A stretch of DNA of 64,000 bases from Panax quinquefolius (lineage: Eukaryota; Streptophyta; Magnoliopsida; Apiales; Araliaceae). Where the stretch lies: assembly GCA_020205615.1 (NCBI GenBank), contig CM035160.1:2784937-2848936 (forward strand), read 5' to 3'. Shown piece by piece: positions 34,630 to 48,325 of this stretch; position 1 is the stretch's first letter; the number at the start of each line of letters is the position of its first letter. The notes below the pieces were generated by a model. That model worked only from the letters and a program-made list of their open reading frames with translations. It had not been told where the DNA came from and made no database searches. A program made the translations under genes and the position numbers.

Positions 34630-37600
34630 TGTAACGACCCCAAAACAGGTCCATTCCATCCAACCTATTATGAGTCGCCAAATACATGGTACATAAAATG
34701 ACTACAACTTTATTACAACAATTGTGGTGCAAAATACAACAACACATATGCTGTGAGTTTGGATACAAATATATACCAACTGTGACTCTCATCCCAACCT
34801 TTAGATAACACGTCACAATGACACCTTACATAAAGGTATAGTCAAAAACTGTTTTAGAAATTAGAATCTTTGGGAAGTGTTCAAGAAACCTTCGTATACA
34901 TGGGAGGCCGTGCGTCTACAGGTTATGATAGATATCATATGGCCCGCGAATTATCCTTGGTTGACCCGATAGACCCCCAAAGAAAAAGCGAGAAGATTAC
35001 TATCATATTCTTCCCAATGGTGAGTCTTCTCTTGACATATCATTATCTCCTTTGTCTCTAATTGGGAATTAAACTCCAAACAAACACCAAGATTATATAG
35101 GTAGTGCTCGTAAATATACTCGGCAAAGTGGATGAGCAGACATACTGTCTTATGATGACGAGGTGGTATGTCATTAGACATCTTGTATGATAGTGGCAAA
35201 ACACCCTTCCAACGTTGGGTTCGCCTCACCCTAGTTGATTCACCAAATATAACTACTAAATGATGACCACCGATTCTATTCCTGTTATCCCCCTTTCGAC
35301 CCGGCTACACTTTTATTACGAAAGGAATTGTGAAGCAAAAGGGTGAGCTCAACTAACTTCGATAAAGAATATCATGACTAAAGATAAATAAATTATCAAT
35401 AGCCTTCAACAGTAATAAATCAGAGATTTAGAACATATGGTAGATGATAAAACTTTTCAACCATAGTTGCAGCGGAACGAGCAATCCATTAGAAGAGTCA
35501 AATAGACCATAAAATCTATTATCTTCTCCATGTTAAAAATCCACCAACAATGTTTTATCCATGTAACATCAATCAACAGTTCTGGTCCACAATCATATGA
35601 ATAATTCATAATCATAATTGTGATTCTAAATTTCTCTTCGCATCCAGGACGAAGATAATTTTCATCACCTGTCTTTACCTGAAACATCAAAGATCGTGGT
35701 TATACCAAATCACAGTTCATGTTCATAATCATACTAATAAATTCATCTTTGCACTACGGGCCAAAGATATTCATCAACAGACCATCTTTGCACTACATGC
35801 CAAAGATATTCATCAATAATTAATCTTTGCACTACGGGCCAAAGATATTCATCAATAAGTCATCTTTGTACTATGGGCCAAAGATATTCATATCTCAAAG
35901 AAATATATAATTATTTCAGAATTTATATAAATAATAATTATAACCATGTTGATCAATTCACCTTTGCACTTAAGCTAAAGATATTCAATTATAAATTCAA
36001 TGGTAAATGATCATACGGTCATGATTCAAATTTTCACTTCTTGGCCAAAGAGAACCCTAATCATGATCATACCAATAATCTATCCATCTTTACACTCCGG
36101 TGAAAGAGAATTTAAACATCAGGGTTATAAAAATGTTATATATGATAATAAAATCAATATAATCAATATATAGTTTTAATCTCCAGAGTAATATTCATAA
36201 ATCAACTATAATTTGGTTAGAAAAAGAAACCAATTTTGTAGTGAATAGTACCCGTGAATAGTAACTTGTGAATAGTAACTCGTGAATAGTAACCCGTCGT
36301 GAATAGTAACTCATGAATAGTAAAACATGAATAGTAACTCGTGAATAGTAACTCATGAATAATAACTCATGAATAGTAACTCGTGAATAGTAACTCATGA
36401 ATAGTAACCCCGACATGAAAAAGTTCTAAATTTGATAAAAATTCAAACCAATATTTTGGTGAGAATGATATTGAAGAAATAATATCATTTATGAAGAAAA
36501 TAATCTCCACCTGATCCTTAAAATAACTTACCATCCCTTACACCAAAAAAAAAACGATCTTTGGAATATCGGATATATATTTGAGCGAACTTTTGACCAT
36601 GTATAGCAATACTCAAAGTACTAAAATACTCACAAAAATACGCTCGATATTATAGAGAGAGAAATAGAGAGAAAACTTCAGTTTCTGGTGTGATTTTCAA
36701 TTCTAACCTAAGCACCTTATTTATAGGAAAATGCTTAGAACACCAAAGCAGAAAATTTAATAAAATATAATATATTTTTTCTTAAACTTCCTACGCACCC
36801 AATTAGTCCAAACATCAGCCACACCTCAACCAAAACCATAAAAAAATGTTTTTTATATTTAAAACAATTAAAACTTTCAAAAATCAATTATTTCGGAACT
36901 TCGGAACTTCAATAATTCATAATAAATAGCCCTTTATCAGAAAATTCGAATCTCGCGTGTTTTTATAGGAAATTTAATTCTCTACAATTTTGCAAAAGAA
37001 AGTTTTTCCAAATTCCAAACAGAAATTGACCGAAATCCATAAGCAGGCGATGATTTTAACGGTATAATCAAATTTCGGTCGAGAAATGGGTCCACTGACA
37101 TGTTTAACATGTTTTAGTATTTATTGCAACAAAAATACTCTTCCTCCTCATGTCTTTCATATATCCCACATTCATTGTAAAAATATCACCATTATTATAT
37201 TATTAAAATATAATAATATATTAAAATAATTATTTTATTAGAAAAAGATCTGATATTAATTTTCAACAATTGTCACATTAAATTTTTTTCATCTATATCC
37301 ACAAAAATCAATATTTTCTCATCATATAAATCGATAATTAATTATTCACAAATAATATTACTGAGAATCACATGATAATGACAATAATAAGCGTTTCGAG
37401 GAAGAGGGGGCTTTCGATAAAATTTCTCTTATTATTAGCCTTGATTAGGTGACAAACCTCTCCTTAGAGCGGAACTTTCTAGACATTGCCAATAATGTTA
37501 TCTAATAATATTATTAGGATAATATGAATTATTGCTCGATAATGGAAAATCGTGTAGTGACAATTATTAAAACAACGATAATATAAAATATCAACATGAT

Positions 37601-38058
37601 AATTATTGAATCGATAAAATCTTGAGCGATAATTCTTTGTAACAATTATTGAGTAGTGCCTTCTTACGTAAGAATCAATAATTGGTGCGATATCGGTGTC
37701 TTCTGCAGCAACAACGCGTATTCTTGTGTTTTAACCCTTTGGGTATTCAGCAGTATTACTTGGTAATAACTACGTCGTTATTTGTAAACAACTTATACTT
37801 GTCGTTTTCTTCATCCAATCGCTTTTTAGTTATGGGGCCCACAAAGGTGCGTGCCGTCGTATGAATATTCCCGACGGAAGAATATTCCACGACCAAACGA
37901 ATATTCAAACAACAATGAATATTTTATAACCACTTGCGTATTTTGAAAAAAATTTCATATATCACCCTTAACTTTAACTTTTATCAATTTAACCATTTAC
38001 TAAATTGTAATTATAAGAAAAATTGAATACTTTTATTTCATAAAATTGAGGTCTTACA
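34630..38058 (-). mobile_element. Solo D-family LTR, minus strand
   Basis: A 3429-bp LTR reading TGTAAGACCTCAATTT at 38058 to GGGGTCGTTACA at 34630 (minus). No internal region. TTTAT at 34625-34629 and 38059-38063 is a perfect duplication. It includes palindromes (35740-35890), TTACTATTCAYGAG repeats (36240-36415) and a TATA box (36717-36725). It differs from families A/B and C in its end, GGGTCGTTACA, and its length. Confidence 0.9.
36240..36415 (-). repeat. TTACTATTCAYGAG tandem repeats
   Basis: About twelve copies of a 13-15 bp unit (here GTGAATAGTAACTC on the plus strand), the longest run of this repeat in the window. It lies within the D LTR, downstream of its TATA box. Confidence 0.85.
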
Positions 38059-38063
38059 TTTAT

Positions 38064-39046
38064 TCCTTGAGCGTCTTGCTAGTATATGCGTGAATGAGAT
38101 TGTGAGATTGCATGGCATGCCGGTATCCATAGTTTCGGATCGTGACCCAAGATTCACTTCACGATTTTGGGTTAGCTTATAAACGACTATGAGCGCAGTT
38201 TCTCGATTGATTCGGCATACCATCCTCAAAGCGGACGAGACAATCGAGAGAGGACTATTCAAACCCTTGAAGATCTATTAAGACTTTGTGTCTTAGATTT
38301 TAAAGGAAGTTAGGATAAGTACTTGTCCTTTAGTGGAATTCTCCTACAACAGCGAGTTATCAGCAAGTATAGGCATGGCTCAATTTGAGGCGTTGTATGG
38401 ACGAAAGTGTCGTTCTCCGGTGTAATTGAGGCGAGGTGGGAGAAGCAGCGTTGTTGGGACCGACGAATTAGTACGCATGACTCTGAGAAAAGATTCAAAT
38501 GATTGACAACGTATTTAAACCTCACAAGATCGACAAAAGAGTTATCTTGATCTTCGTAGAAAGGGCGTGGAGTTTAATATTGGAGATCATGTATTGTTAC
38601 GTGTTGCTCCGTAGAAGGGAGTTACAAGATTTGGAAGAGAGAAAGCTCGATCCACGATTTGTTGGTCCATTTGAGATTCTTGAAGAATAGGAAATGTGGC
38701 CTATAGACTCGCATTACCTCCAAGTATGTCTCGTGTTCATAATGTTTTTCACATATCCATGCTTCGTAAATATTTGAAAGACCCAAACCATATTATTGCG
38801 TTAGAACCAGATGAGATAGCCGAAGATTTAACGTACGAAGAAGTACCTGTTAAGATCTTGGATAGGAAATTGGATAGGAAAGAGCATGTCCTACGCACCA
38901 AGGTTATACCACAAGTTAAGGTTTTATGGAGAAACCATGCTATTGAAGAAATGACCTGGGAGTTGGAATCAAATATGAAAGCGAGGTATCCTCACCTTTT
39001 CGAAACACCAGGTACGTATGTCAATTTCGAGGACAAAATTTCATAA
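38064..39046 (+). pseudogene. Element A integrase end and chromodomain
   Basis: Resumes integrase: [23 protein letters not shown] (38085-38150, second catalytic aspartate), then frame breaks, NRALFKPLKIY- and VEFSYNS-like pieces, and the C-terminal GPFEILEE. An open frame at 38696-39046 holds VAYRLALPPSMSRVHNVFHISMLRKYL and then a chromodomain (TYEEVPVKILDRK, KVLWRNHAIEEMTWELE, about residues 45-100). The chromodomain places the element in the chromovirus group, Tekay/Del-like by LTR and gag. The whole polyprotein is dead. Confidence 0.85.
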
Positions 39047-39057
39047 GGAGGGGAGGT
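39043..39057 (+). other. Polypurine tract of element A
   Basis: ATAAGGAGGGGAGGT directly before the 3' LTR start at 39058. Confidence 0.75.
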
Positions 39058-40307
39058 TGTAAGACCCAAACTTATTATAAATAAAATCAAATTTCCTCTA
39101 ATTATTATTGTGAATAATAAGGTATTAATTTGATATAATTCTCTGGTTATGGGTGAAATGTGCAAATTTTGCAAAATATGCAAGTGGTTATAAAATAATC
39201 ATTGTTGTAGGGGAATATTCATTTGGTCGTGGAATATTCTTGTTGTCGGGGAATATATAAATGCTGCGCCGCGCAATCATTTATGGGCCCCATAATAGAA
39301 TAATTGTCGGATGAAGAAAGCGACAAGTTTGAGTTTTTATAAATAAAGGCGTGGTTATATCACAATTAACAACTTTGTTGGAATACCCCGGTGGTTAAAA
39401 TCTGATGTCTGGCGTGGGTACTTGCAGTATTAATGAATTATTGATCCTTACGTGAAGGCCTTTATTCAATAATTTATTACGATGAATTCTTATTCGATAT
39501 TTTATTTTATTGATTCAATAATTGTTGCGTTGATATGTTATATTATTGTTGTTTGATAATTGTCACCGCTTGAGTATTTCCCATTATCGGATCAATAATT
39601 CATATTATTTGAATAATATTATTAGATAGCATTATTGGCAATGTCTAGAAAGTTACATCGATGAGAGGTTTGGTCACCTAATTGCGCCTTGATGAGGAGA
39701 AATTCTTATTGGAAATCCCCTGCTTTCACAGGAGCTACTTGGTTGTATAAATGTGATTACGTAATATTATTTGTGAATAATTAATTATTGATTCATATGA
39801 TAAAGAAATATTTATTTTATGTGGATATAAATGTTGGATATATTTATTGTGGTTAAAAATGAAAGAGTTAATGTTGATGTGTGTTTTATCAATTATTTTT
39901 GCCGGAATAAAGGTATTAAAAATTAAACTAGTGTTTTTGAGATATATTGCGTGAGTTATAATTTTTAATCAAATAGTTGGATCGTTGTAATTTTTGGATA
40001 TGTTATACATATATAAGTTGAGTATATGTCCACAAATTTTGAGCAGATTAAAATGAACGTATGATTTGTTATGAATTTTAAGAGGTGGTTGGTTCGAAAT
40101 TATTGAAGTATCCGAATTTAGCATTTTGGTGGAAAATTCTAGAATTGAGTGGGCCCCACTTGTGGTTGGTGAAAAAAATGCTTTGAATTTTATTTCAAAT
40201 GTGATGGGTGGGAATAGTGGCGAGTAAAGCAATCGGGTTCTTGGTCAAGTCTGCTAACATTTTTCTATAAATAGAGGCTAAGTTAGAATTGAAAATCACA
40301 CACGAAA

Positions 40308-43300
40308 TGTAAGACCGAATTTTATGAAATAAAAGTATTCAATTTTTCTTATAATTACTATTAGGTAAATGGTTAAATTGATAAAAGTTAAAGTTAAGGG
40401 TGATATATGAATTTTTTTCAAAATACACAGTGGTTATAAAATATTCATTGTTTGTGGGGAATATTCGTTTGGTCGTGGAATATTCTTTACGTAGGGAATA
40501 TTAAATGCGACATAGCAGCCTTGACCATTTTTGGGCCCATGTGAAGAATAAGCGTAGGATGAAGAAAAGCGACAAAATTAAGTTTTTATAAATAACGGCG
40601 TAATCGTTCACGAATTAACCTTTGTTGGAATACCGGTTGGTAAAGTAAAAAGTCTGGCGTTGTTGCTTGCGATAGACACGGTATTGACGCAGTATTTTTT
40701 CAATTATTGATTCTTACGTGAGAAGGCACTACTCAATAATTATTACGATAATTCTTATTCAATATTTTATTTTATTGATTCAATAATTCTTTGTGTTGAT
40801 ATTTTTTATTATTGTTGTTGATAATTATCGCGCATGATATTTCCCATTATCGGATCAATAATTCATATTATTTGAATAATATTATTAGATAGCATTATTG
40901 GCAATGTCTAGAAAGTTACATCGAGGAGAGGTTTGGTCACCTAATTGCGCGCATGATGAGGAGAAATTCTTATTGGAAAGCCCCTCTTTCACAGGAGCGG
41001 CACGGTTGTCATAATTGTGATTACGTAATATTATTTGTGAATAATTAATTATTGATTTATATGATAAGGAAATATTTATTTGATGTGGATATAAATGATG
41101 GATTTATTTATGTGGTTATAAATGAAGGAATTAATGTTGAGGTATTTTATCGGTATTTTTGCCGGAATGAAGGTATTAAAAATTAAACCGGTGTTTTTGA
41201 GATATATTACGTGAGTTATAAATTTTGATCAAATAGTTGGATCGTTGTAATTTTTGGATATGTTATACATATATAAGTTGAGTATATGTCCACAAATTTT
41301 GAACCGATTAAAATGAGCGTATGATTTGTTATGAATTTTAAAGAATAATTGATTAGGAAATTAGGTTTTGGTGGAAAATTCTAGAATTGAGTGGGCTCCA
41401 CTCTTGGTTGTTGGGGAAGATGGCTGATTTTGGTGGGTGGAATAGAATAGTAGGTAAAGCCATCGGTAGTGGTCAAATCTTCTTGACGGCTAACATTTTC
41501 CTATAAATAGAGGGCTAAGTTAGAATTGAAAATCACACCGAAACAAAAGTTTCTCTCTTTCTCTCTCTATATTATTGAGCGTATTTTGTGAGTATTTAGA
41601 TACTTTGAGAGTTCTTTGTTCGATCTACAAGTTTCATTCAACATCACTCCAGAGCCTTTCCTTAGGAAATCTTGATTCTTTGAGGTAAGGTAGGTTATTT
41701 TTTTCTCAAATGATATTAATTCTTGATATCATTATCTTTGAAATATTGGTTGGTACTTTTTATCGAATTTGGAACTTTTTCATGTCGGGGTTACTTATTC
41801 ATGAGTTCTATTATTCACGAGTTACTATTCATGAGTTCTTATTCACGAGTTCTTATTCACAGTACTATTATTCATGAAGCGTGAAAATGTTTTTTGTGGA
41901 ATTTCATCTTTTGGTTAATGGAGATTCTTATTCACGATATCAAGACTTTATTCACGATATCTGACCTTTATTCACGAATACGGCACTATTCAATTAGAAA
42001 AATGAAATTTTTCTTTTAAGTCAAAATATCTATTACGGATACTAGCTTTGATTGTATCCATGTTTTGATCATTCTTGAATTTTACACCATTGTGATTATT
42101 TTGAGGTATTTTTGGATGTATAGATTAGGAGTTATGGATTTTATGAGAAAAGACTATTTTAAAAGTAACTATTTATAACTCCTTGCGGTTAACTCCAAAA
42201 TTGATGAAATTTTATTGAGAGTACATCTATATAATATCGGTGTACTCTGTGAATTTGAATATTTGGATAAAAGTACAATTTATGATAAATGTTTAAATAT
42301 TAAATTGGTTTTTGGCCATATGAAAAATAGTAAATGAATTTTTAAATTTCGAGAAAAATATATGTTCAATATGGGACTATTTTATGCTAAATCCCGGAAA
42401 AGAAATATTTTTAGAAGCGATTTGGTATTTTTCATGAAAAGCGTTCTAGTTATGAGTAAATGAATTAAATATGTTATGTGAAGTAAGAAAATTGGAAAAT
42501 ATGATTTATTGGCTTGAGAATCATATATGAGATATATCTGATTTTTATGAGGGTTTTGGTTAATGATGATGAAATCTTATGAGTTTGGCATTTTAGATGA
42601 TTAAATGCATTAATTATTAAAGTGTAAATAATTGGATTAAATTATTTATAAGTTTGAGAAATGATTAAAATATTATTATAATATTAATAATATTAGATTA
42701 TGAGATTTCTAAGTGATTTATAACATTTGGATTAAGGTGTTATAAATATGGATATGAATTTTATTATGAAACTTTATCTTTTAGGTATCGAGGAGTTCTT
42801 ATGCTGCATATATACGGGACTATGTCACGAATACGGTCTTATTCACAACAAATTGGTTTCTTCTCGACCAAATTATCGTTGATTTATGAATCTTACTCTT
42901 GAAATTAAAACCATGTTTTGATTATATTATTTTTATATAACATTCTTATAACCCTAATGATGATATTTCTCTTTGACTTGAGTGTAAAGATGGGTAGATT
43001 ATTGGTATGATCGTGACCATAGGTTCTCTTTTGGCCGATGGTGCAAAAGTTGAATTGTTGTTGGTATGATCATGACCATTGAATTTACAATTGAATATTT
43101 TTAGCTTAAGTGCAAAGGTGAATTGATCAACATGGTTATAATTATTGTTATATAACCACGAAATGATTATGTATTTCGTTGATATATGAATATCTTTGGC
43201 TCGTAATGCAAAGATGACTGTTGTTGAATATCTTTGCTTTGTAGTGCAAAGATGAATTATTGATGAATATCTTTGGCTTGTAATGCAAAGATGACTGTTG

Positions 43301-44772
43301 TTGAATATCTTTGCTTTGTAGTGCAAAAGATGAATTATTGATGAATATCTTTGGCTTGTAATGCAAAGATGACTGTTGTTGAATATCTTTGCTTTGTAGT
43401 GCAAAGATGAATTATTGATGAATATCTTTGGCTCGTAATGCAAAGATGACTTTGTTGTTGAATATCTTTGCTTTGTAGTGCAAAAGATGAATTATTGATG
43501 AATATCTTTGGCTCGTAATGCAAAGATGACTGTTGTTGAATATCTTTGCTTTGTAGTGCAAAGTAAAGATGAGCTGTTGATGAATATCTTTTGGCCAGTA
43601 GTGCAAAGATGAATTTATTAGTATGATTATGAGCGAGGCTGTGATTTGGTATAACCATGATATTTGATGTTTCGAGGTAAAGGCGGTGATGAAAATTATC
43701 TTCGTCTGGATGAGAAGAGAATTTAGAATCACAATTATGATTATGAGTTATTCATATGATTGTGGAAAAGGCTGTTGATTGATGTTCTGAGGATAAAATA
43801 TTGTTGGTGGACTTTTAACGTGGAAGACAATAGACTTTATAGTCTATTTGACTCTTTTAATGGATTGCTCGTTCATTTGCAACTATGGTTGAAAAGTTTT
43901 ATCATCTACCGTATGTTCTAAATCTACGATTCATTCTTGATGAAGACTATTGATAATTTATTTATCTTTAGTCATAATATTCTTTCTTGAGCTAGTTGTG
44001 CTCACCCTTTTGTTTCCACAATTCTTTTCGGGTAATAAAAGTGTATTTGGGTTGGCGGGGATAACAAAGGAATAGAAGCGGTGGTCTATAGTTGTTGAGG
44101 TTCTCCTAAAGAGTATGAAAATAATTTTATTGAGGGCTTTAGTGTGTTGTATTTTATACATCATTTAATAGTTATTTTTGGTGAATTAAATAGGGTGGCG
44201 AACCCAACTTTGGAAGGGTGTTTTGTCACTATCATACAAGATGTCTAATGACATACAAACTTCGTGTTATCATAAGACATGGTTGTGCTCATCCACTTCT
44301 TGAGTATATTTACAAGCACTACTATATAATCTTGGTGTTTGTTTGGAGTATAATACCAAATTAGAGGCGAGTGGAGATAATGATATGTCGAAGAGAAGAC
44401 TCGCCATTGGGAAGAATATGATAGTAATCTTCTCGTTTTTCTTTTGGGGTCTATTAGATTGACCGAGGATAATTACGTGGCCATATGATATCTACCATAA
44501 CCTAAAAGCATGGCCTCCCGTATGCGAAGGTTTCCTTGAGCACTCCCAAAGATTCTAATTTCTAAAAGCAGGTTTTTGACTATACCTTTATGTAAGGTGT
44601 CATTGTGACGTGATCTGATTGGTATATATTTGCATCCAAACGCACAAACATATGTGTTGTTGTATTTTGCACGACAATTGTTGTAATAAAGTTGTAGTTA
44701 TTTTTCCGTACCATATATTAGGCGATTTCGAGAATGGGTTGGATGGAATGGACCTATTTTGGGGTCGTTCTA
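40308..44772 (+). mobile_element. Solo D-family LTR, plus strand
   Basis: Starts TGTAAGACCGAATTTTATG and ends CCTATTTTGGGGTCGTTCTA. CGAAA (40303-40307) versus AGAAA (44773-44777) is a one-mismatch duplication, and the sequence on both sides rejoins into the element A LTR (compare 8240-8290). It is about 1 kb longer than the minus-strand D LTR because of a segment near 42100-42790 and a longer palindrome array. TATAAATAG at 41512-41520. Confidence 0.85.
43185..43625 (+). repeat. Palindrome array in the D LTR
   Basis: About ten units of 38-42 bp in alternating pairs, one with GGCTYGTAATGC and one with GCTTTGTAGTGC between ATCTTTG and CAAAGAT. Stems are perfect 7-bp matches in nearly every unit. 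The long open frames that cross it on the minus strand come from the repeat. Confidence 0.85.
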
Positions 44773-46025
44773 AGAAACATAAGCTTTTCTCTTTACATCT
44801 CTAGATTATTGAGTGTATTTTGTGAGTATTTAGATACTTTTTGTGAGTTTACATTCATCGGTGCAAGTTTCCTTGACCTTATCCGATATTACGATCGAAA
44901 TCTTGATATTTTGAGGTAAAGGGTGTTATATTCTTCTTAAAATGATATTTTCTTCAATATCATTATTAATCGAAATGTTGGTATGAAATTTTATCAAATT
45001 TGGAACTTTTTGTGTGGGGAGTTCTTATTCACGATATATAGACTTATTCACGATATCGACCTTATTCACGAAACGACCTTTATTCATAGAAAAATAAAAT
45101 TTTCTTCTTTTTGTCCAAGATGTACATTATAGTTCTTATCTTTGATTGTATCCATGTTTTGATCTTTATTCTTTAATTTTGCTTCAAAATTGGTTATTAT
45201 GGAGTATTATTGATCTTGGATAAAGCGTTATATCAATTCTTACTATTTGTCTTACCGTCTCCACTTTGGATTCTTTTTCTTTAAAATATTTTCATCATCC
45301 TCGGTCTAAATGATGATATTCTTGAATATCTTTGGCACTGTAGTGAAAAAGATGAATGATTAAGCGATGAATATCTTTGGCCCAGTAGTGCGAAGATGAG
45401 CAAGTGTTGAGATGAACATGATTATTTGGTGATCTACAAATGAATATATTTGGCTTATAGTGCAAAGATGAATATTGATTAAAGATGTATATTGATTGTT
45501 GTTACATGGATAAAATTGATGATGGACTTTTAAATCTTAGAAGATAGTAAAACTCATTCTCTACTTGACTCTTCTAATGGATTCTTTGTTTCATTGCAGT
45601 TGTTGATCTAAAACTTGTTATCTATTATATTTTATCGATTTTTACATTGAAGACTAACGATAATTTGTTGTATATTATCTTAGTCATAATATTCTTTATT
45701 GGGCTAGTTGAGCTCACCCTTTCCTTTTTGTTCCATTTTCTCGGGAGGTGAACATAGCGAGGAACTAGTCGAGAGTGCGGAGTGATGGTTCTAGAAAGAT
45801 GTTTTAGCGATCCTCATTATTTACGTAAAATAGTGTTTGAATAATTGTAATGAGGACTTATTTGAGTGTGGATATTGTCTAGAAGATAATATTTGTATTT
45901 AAACTCACAGTATGTGTTGTCGTATTTTGCACGACAATTGTATTATTGAAGTTGTAGTTTGCTTTCTGTACCATGTATTTGGCGACTCAGAATGGGTGTT
46001 GTATACCTATTTTGGGGGCGTCACA

Positions 46026-46800
46026 ACTAGACTAAGACTTCATCGGCTTGAAGGATTGAGACTAATTGAAAAATATATTGAAAAAATGATGTATATGTCC
46101 ATAAATATTTGACAAAATTAAATTGTGATCAACGTGAGAGTATATGCGATAAGATACAATAAATTAAAATAAAATTCTTCTCAAGTCTTACCTATCTAAT
46201 GTATGAACATACGTAACAATAATAGTAGGACTGAAATTTTTGTAATGTACAAAGTACGTAAATATATTTGATGTTAAAAGTAGACTTGCATTTCAAGAAT
46301 GTTTAATAGTATTTGACGAAGTTAAATTGTGACTAACGTGCAAATACATGTGATAAGATAAAATAAAATTCTTTTTAATTTTTATATATCTAATATATCG
46401 GTCCGAATCTTAAACTCACCTCGTATTTAACATACCTTGCTCACCCCCTTTAGCGACAGACCGAGCGACGATTCGGTCCGTCGCTATATATAGAATCGTC
46501 GTCTTAATTTTTAGCGACGGATCGAACCTATAGCGATGGATCGAATCGTAATCCGATTCATTTTTAAAAGGAGTGAATAAGATATATTAGATAAAAAATA
46601 AATTTAAGATCCGGACTATCTAATATATAAACATAGGTGACAATTATAATTGGATTGAAATTCTTTGTAACGTATAGCAGGCCGTACATACATTTGATGT
46701 TAAAAGTAGACTTGCATTTCATAGGAAATGAGGTGTAAAGTGTGACCAAGATAAAAATAAATTAAACTGAAAAAAGTGAGGGTGGATGGACCACTACTAG
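46026..46800. repeat. Intergenic DNA with degenerate direct repeats
   Basis: First host sequence outside the retrotransposon nest. A block at about 46190-46300 (ATATTTGATGTTAAAAGTAGACTTGCATTTC) recurs at 46610-46720, with a related partial unit around 46310-46420. Between them at 46453-46484 lies a hairpin GCGACAGACCGA / TCGGTCCGTCGC and two more AGCGAYGGATCGAA motifs (46500-46545). Looks like remains of small transposons; I cannot name them. No gene seen. Confidence 0.5.
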
Positions 46801-47979
46801 TGACAATTAAGTAATAAAATCTCCAATATGGACCCAATGAGCTTTACTATCATATCGTGCAATCAGACTCATCATGCCGTCAGAACCCACCCCCAACGGC
46901 CACCGTCACCCTTGAAACCAAACTCCCTCATTTTCTCTCTCCAAAAAGTTATCTCTTCTTTCCATAAAGAACTAAACAACAACAACACTATGGACATTCC
47001 TCAATCCACATGAATTACTATTTCTATTGATAAATAAATATGCGGTGCGGATCGAGTTGAGCCGAGTCGAGTACATAAAAATAACAGATGTTATACAAAT
47101 TTATTCTAATTCTGAATATATTGATATTGGTAAGGTAGCACAATAAATTTTATTTAAATATTATTTAAATAATAATAAAAATATTGTTAAATATTTACTG
47201 TGACTATATGGACATCACATATTTTATTTAAAAGATCCTTTATTCTGACTATATACATTATAAATTGATAAGGGTAAAAAAACAGTAATAATCTCTGTCT
47301 GATTCTTTTTTCTCTCTCATCTTTACTAGGTGACATACTCTATAAAGATTCATGAACTGGAAAATACTACATTTGGAGACTGAATGCTTTAACAGTTGCA
47401 TTCAACTACACACCATAGTCTATAGCCACCTTTTTATTCAAGATTTAGAAACTATTTCACAACAACTTATTATTTAGTGAAATCAATTTATAAGTTCCTT
47501 TTATTCTTAAAATATTTGGAATAATTTATTTTTATCTTATAAGTCATCTTTAATAAGTGATAAATTCTAACTTAATTATTAAAAATAACTTTTAAATTAT
47601 TTTAAAATAAATAAATTTGAACAAATATAAAAGTTTGTTTTGTCCTTATTTTAATAGTGTTACATCTTATTTTAACTTATAAATTATTTTAGTCAAACAT
47701 TTTCATATTTTATTTTAACTTAATTTATAAATTATAAGTTAAAATAGTCTAAAATATTTTTATTATACATTACTATTTAATATAACTTACAAGTCATTTT
47801 AAATTTTAACTTATAAACCATTTTAAATCCCGAACATGAAGAGGAAACCTAGTAAAGTCCTACTTTCACACGGCACTGCATTACCAAACCAACAAATTGA
47901 TCTGAAAAAAAGGTACAATCTTTAAAGAGTGGTTAGATTATTATTTTCCATTTTTAATAATTTTTTCCAAATTCATTCA
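46801..47979. other. Intergenic / upstream region, AT-rich
   Basis: No convincing gene. 47480-47830 is very AT-rich with repeated AACTTATAA/TTATAAGTT words in both orientations, which suggests an old MITE. 46828-47013 has a short open frame with no recognisable product. Confidence 0.4.
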
Positions 47980-48005
47980 TTATATACAAATTCACATATA
48001 TATAG
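47980..48005 (+). promoter_or_regulatory. Candidate core promoter of ABCC5-like gene
   Basis: TTATATAC (47980-47987) and TATATATAG (47996-48004) are possible TATA boxes, followed by a pyrimidine-rich stretch (CTCTCT motifs, 48017-48120) of the kind found around plant transcription starts. The start of transcription would be near 48010-48040. Position inferred, not proven. Confidence 0.4.
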
Positions 48006-48049
48006 CCAAACTGTATATTCTCTCTCAAATTTCACAAACCCCAGCTGAA

Positions 48050-48293
48050 ATGGTAGTAGTGTAGCTGGTTTTTCACTCCCTCTCTTTGCCATACTACTAC
48101 TACTCTCTCTTATCTTTGTGGCAGAATTTGCCTCGGCATTCTATACCGGCTCACTAAACGATTTTTTTTTCAGAAAAGTAATAAAAACCCAGGTCACATT
48201 TTTGGATTTTCTGTAATGGGTTTCTTTTAGATTTCAATTTTACGCACCAATCTTTGTCTCCTTCCGTTCTATATAGTATATAGATAAGAGAGG

Positions 48294-48325
<32 letters not shown>

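Larger units (their letters stand above)
39058..46025 (+). mobile_element. Element A 3' LTR (split by a D solo LTR)
   Basis: Starts TGTAAGACCCAAAC at 39058 and runs to 40307, then resumes at 44778 and ends GGGGGCGTCACA at 46025. Net length about 2.5 kb. TATAAATAG at 40266-40274. After the interruption it carries palindromes (45325-45475) and GGGCTAGTTGAGCTCACC (45700). ACTAG (46026-46030) should be the right half of A's target duplication; the left half is outside the window. Confidence 0.85.

Noticed and set aside
43148..43732. Four overlapping minus-strand open frames of about 70-107 residues (AKIFNNSHLCITSQRYS repeats)
   Set aside because: They come from the 38-42 bp palindrome units of the D LTR, not from a gene.
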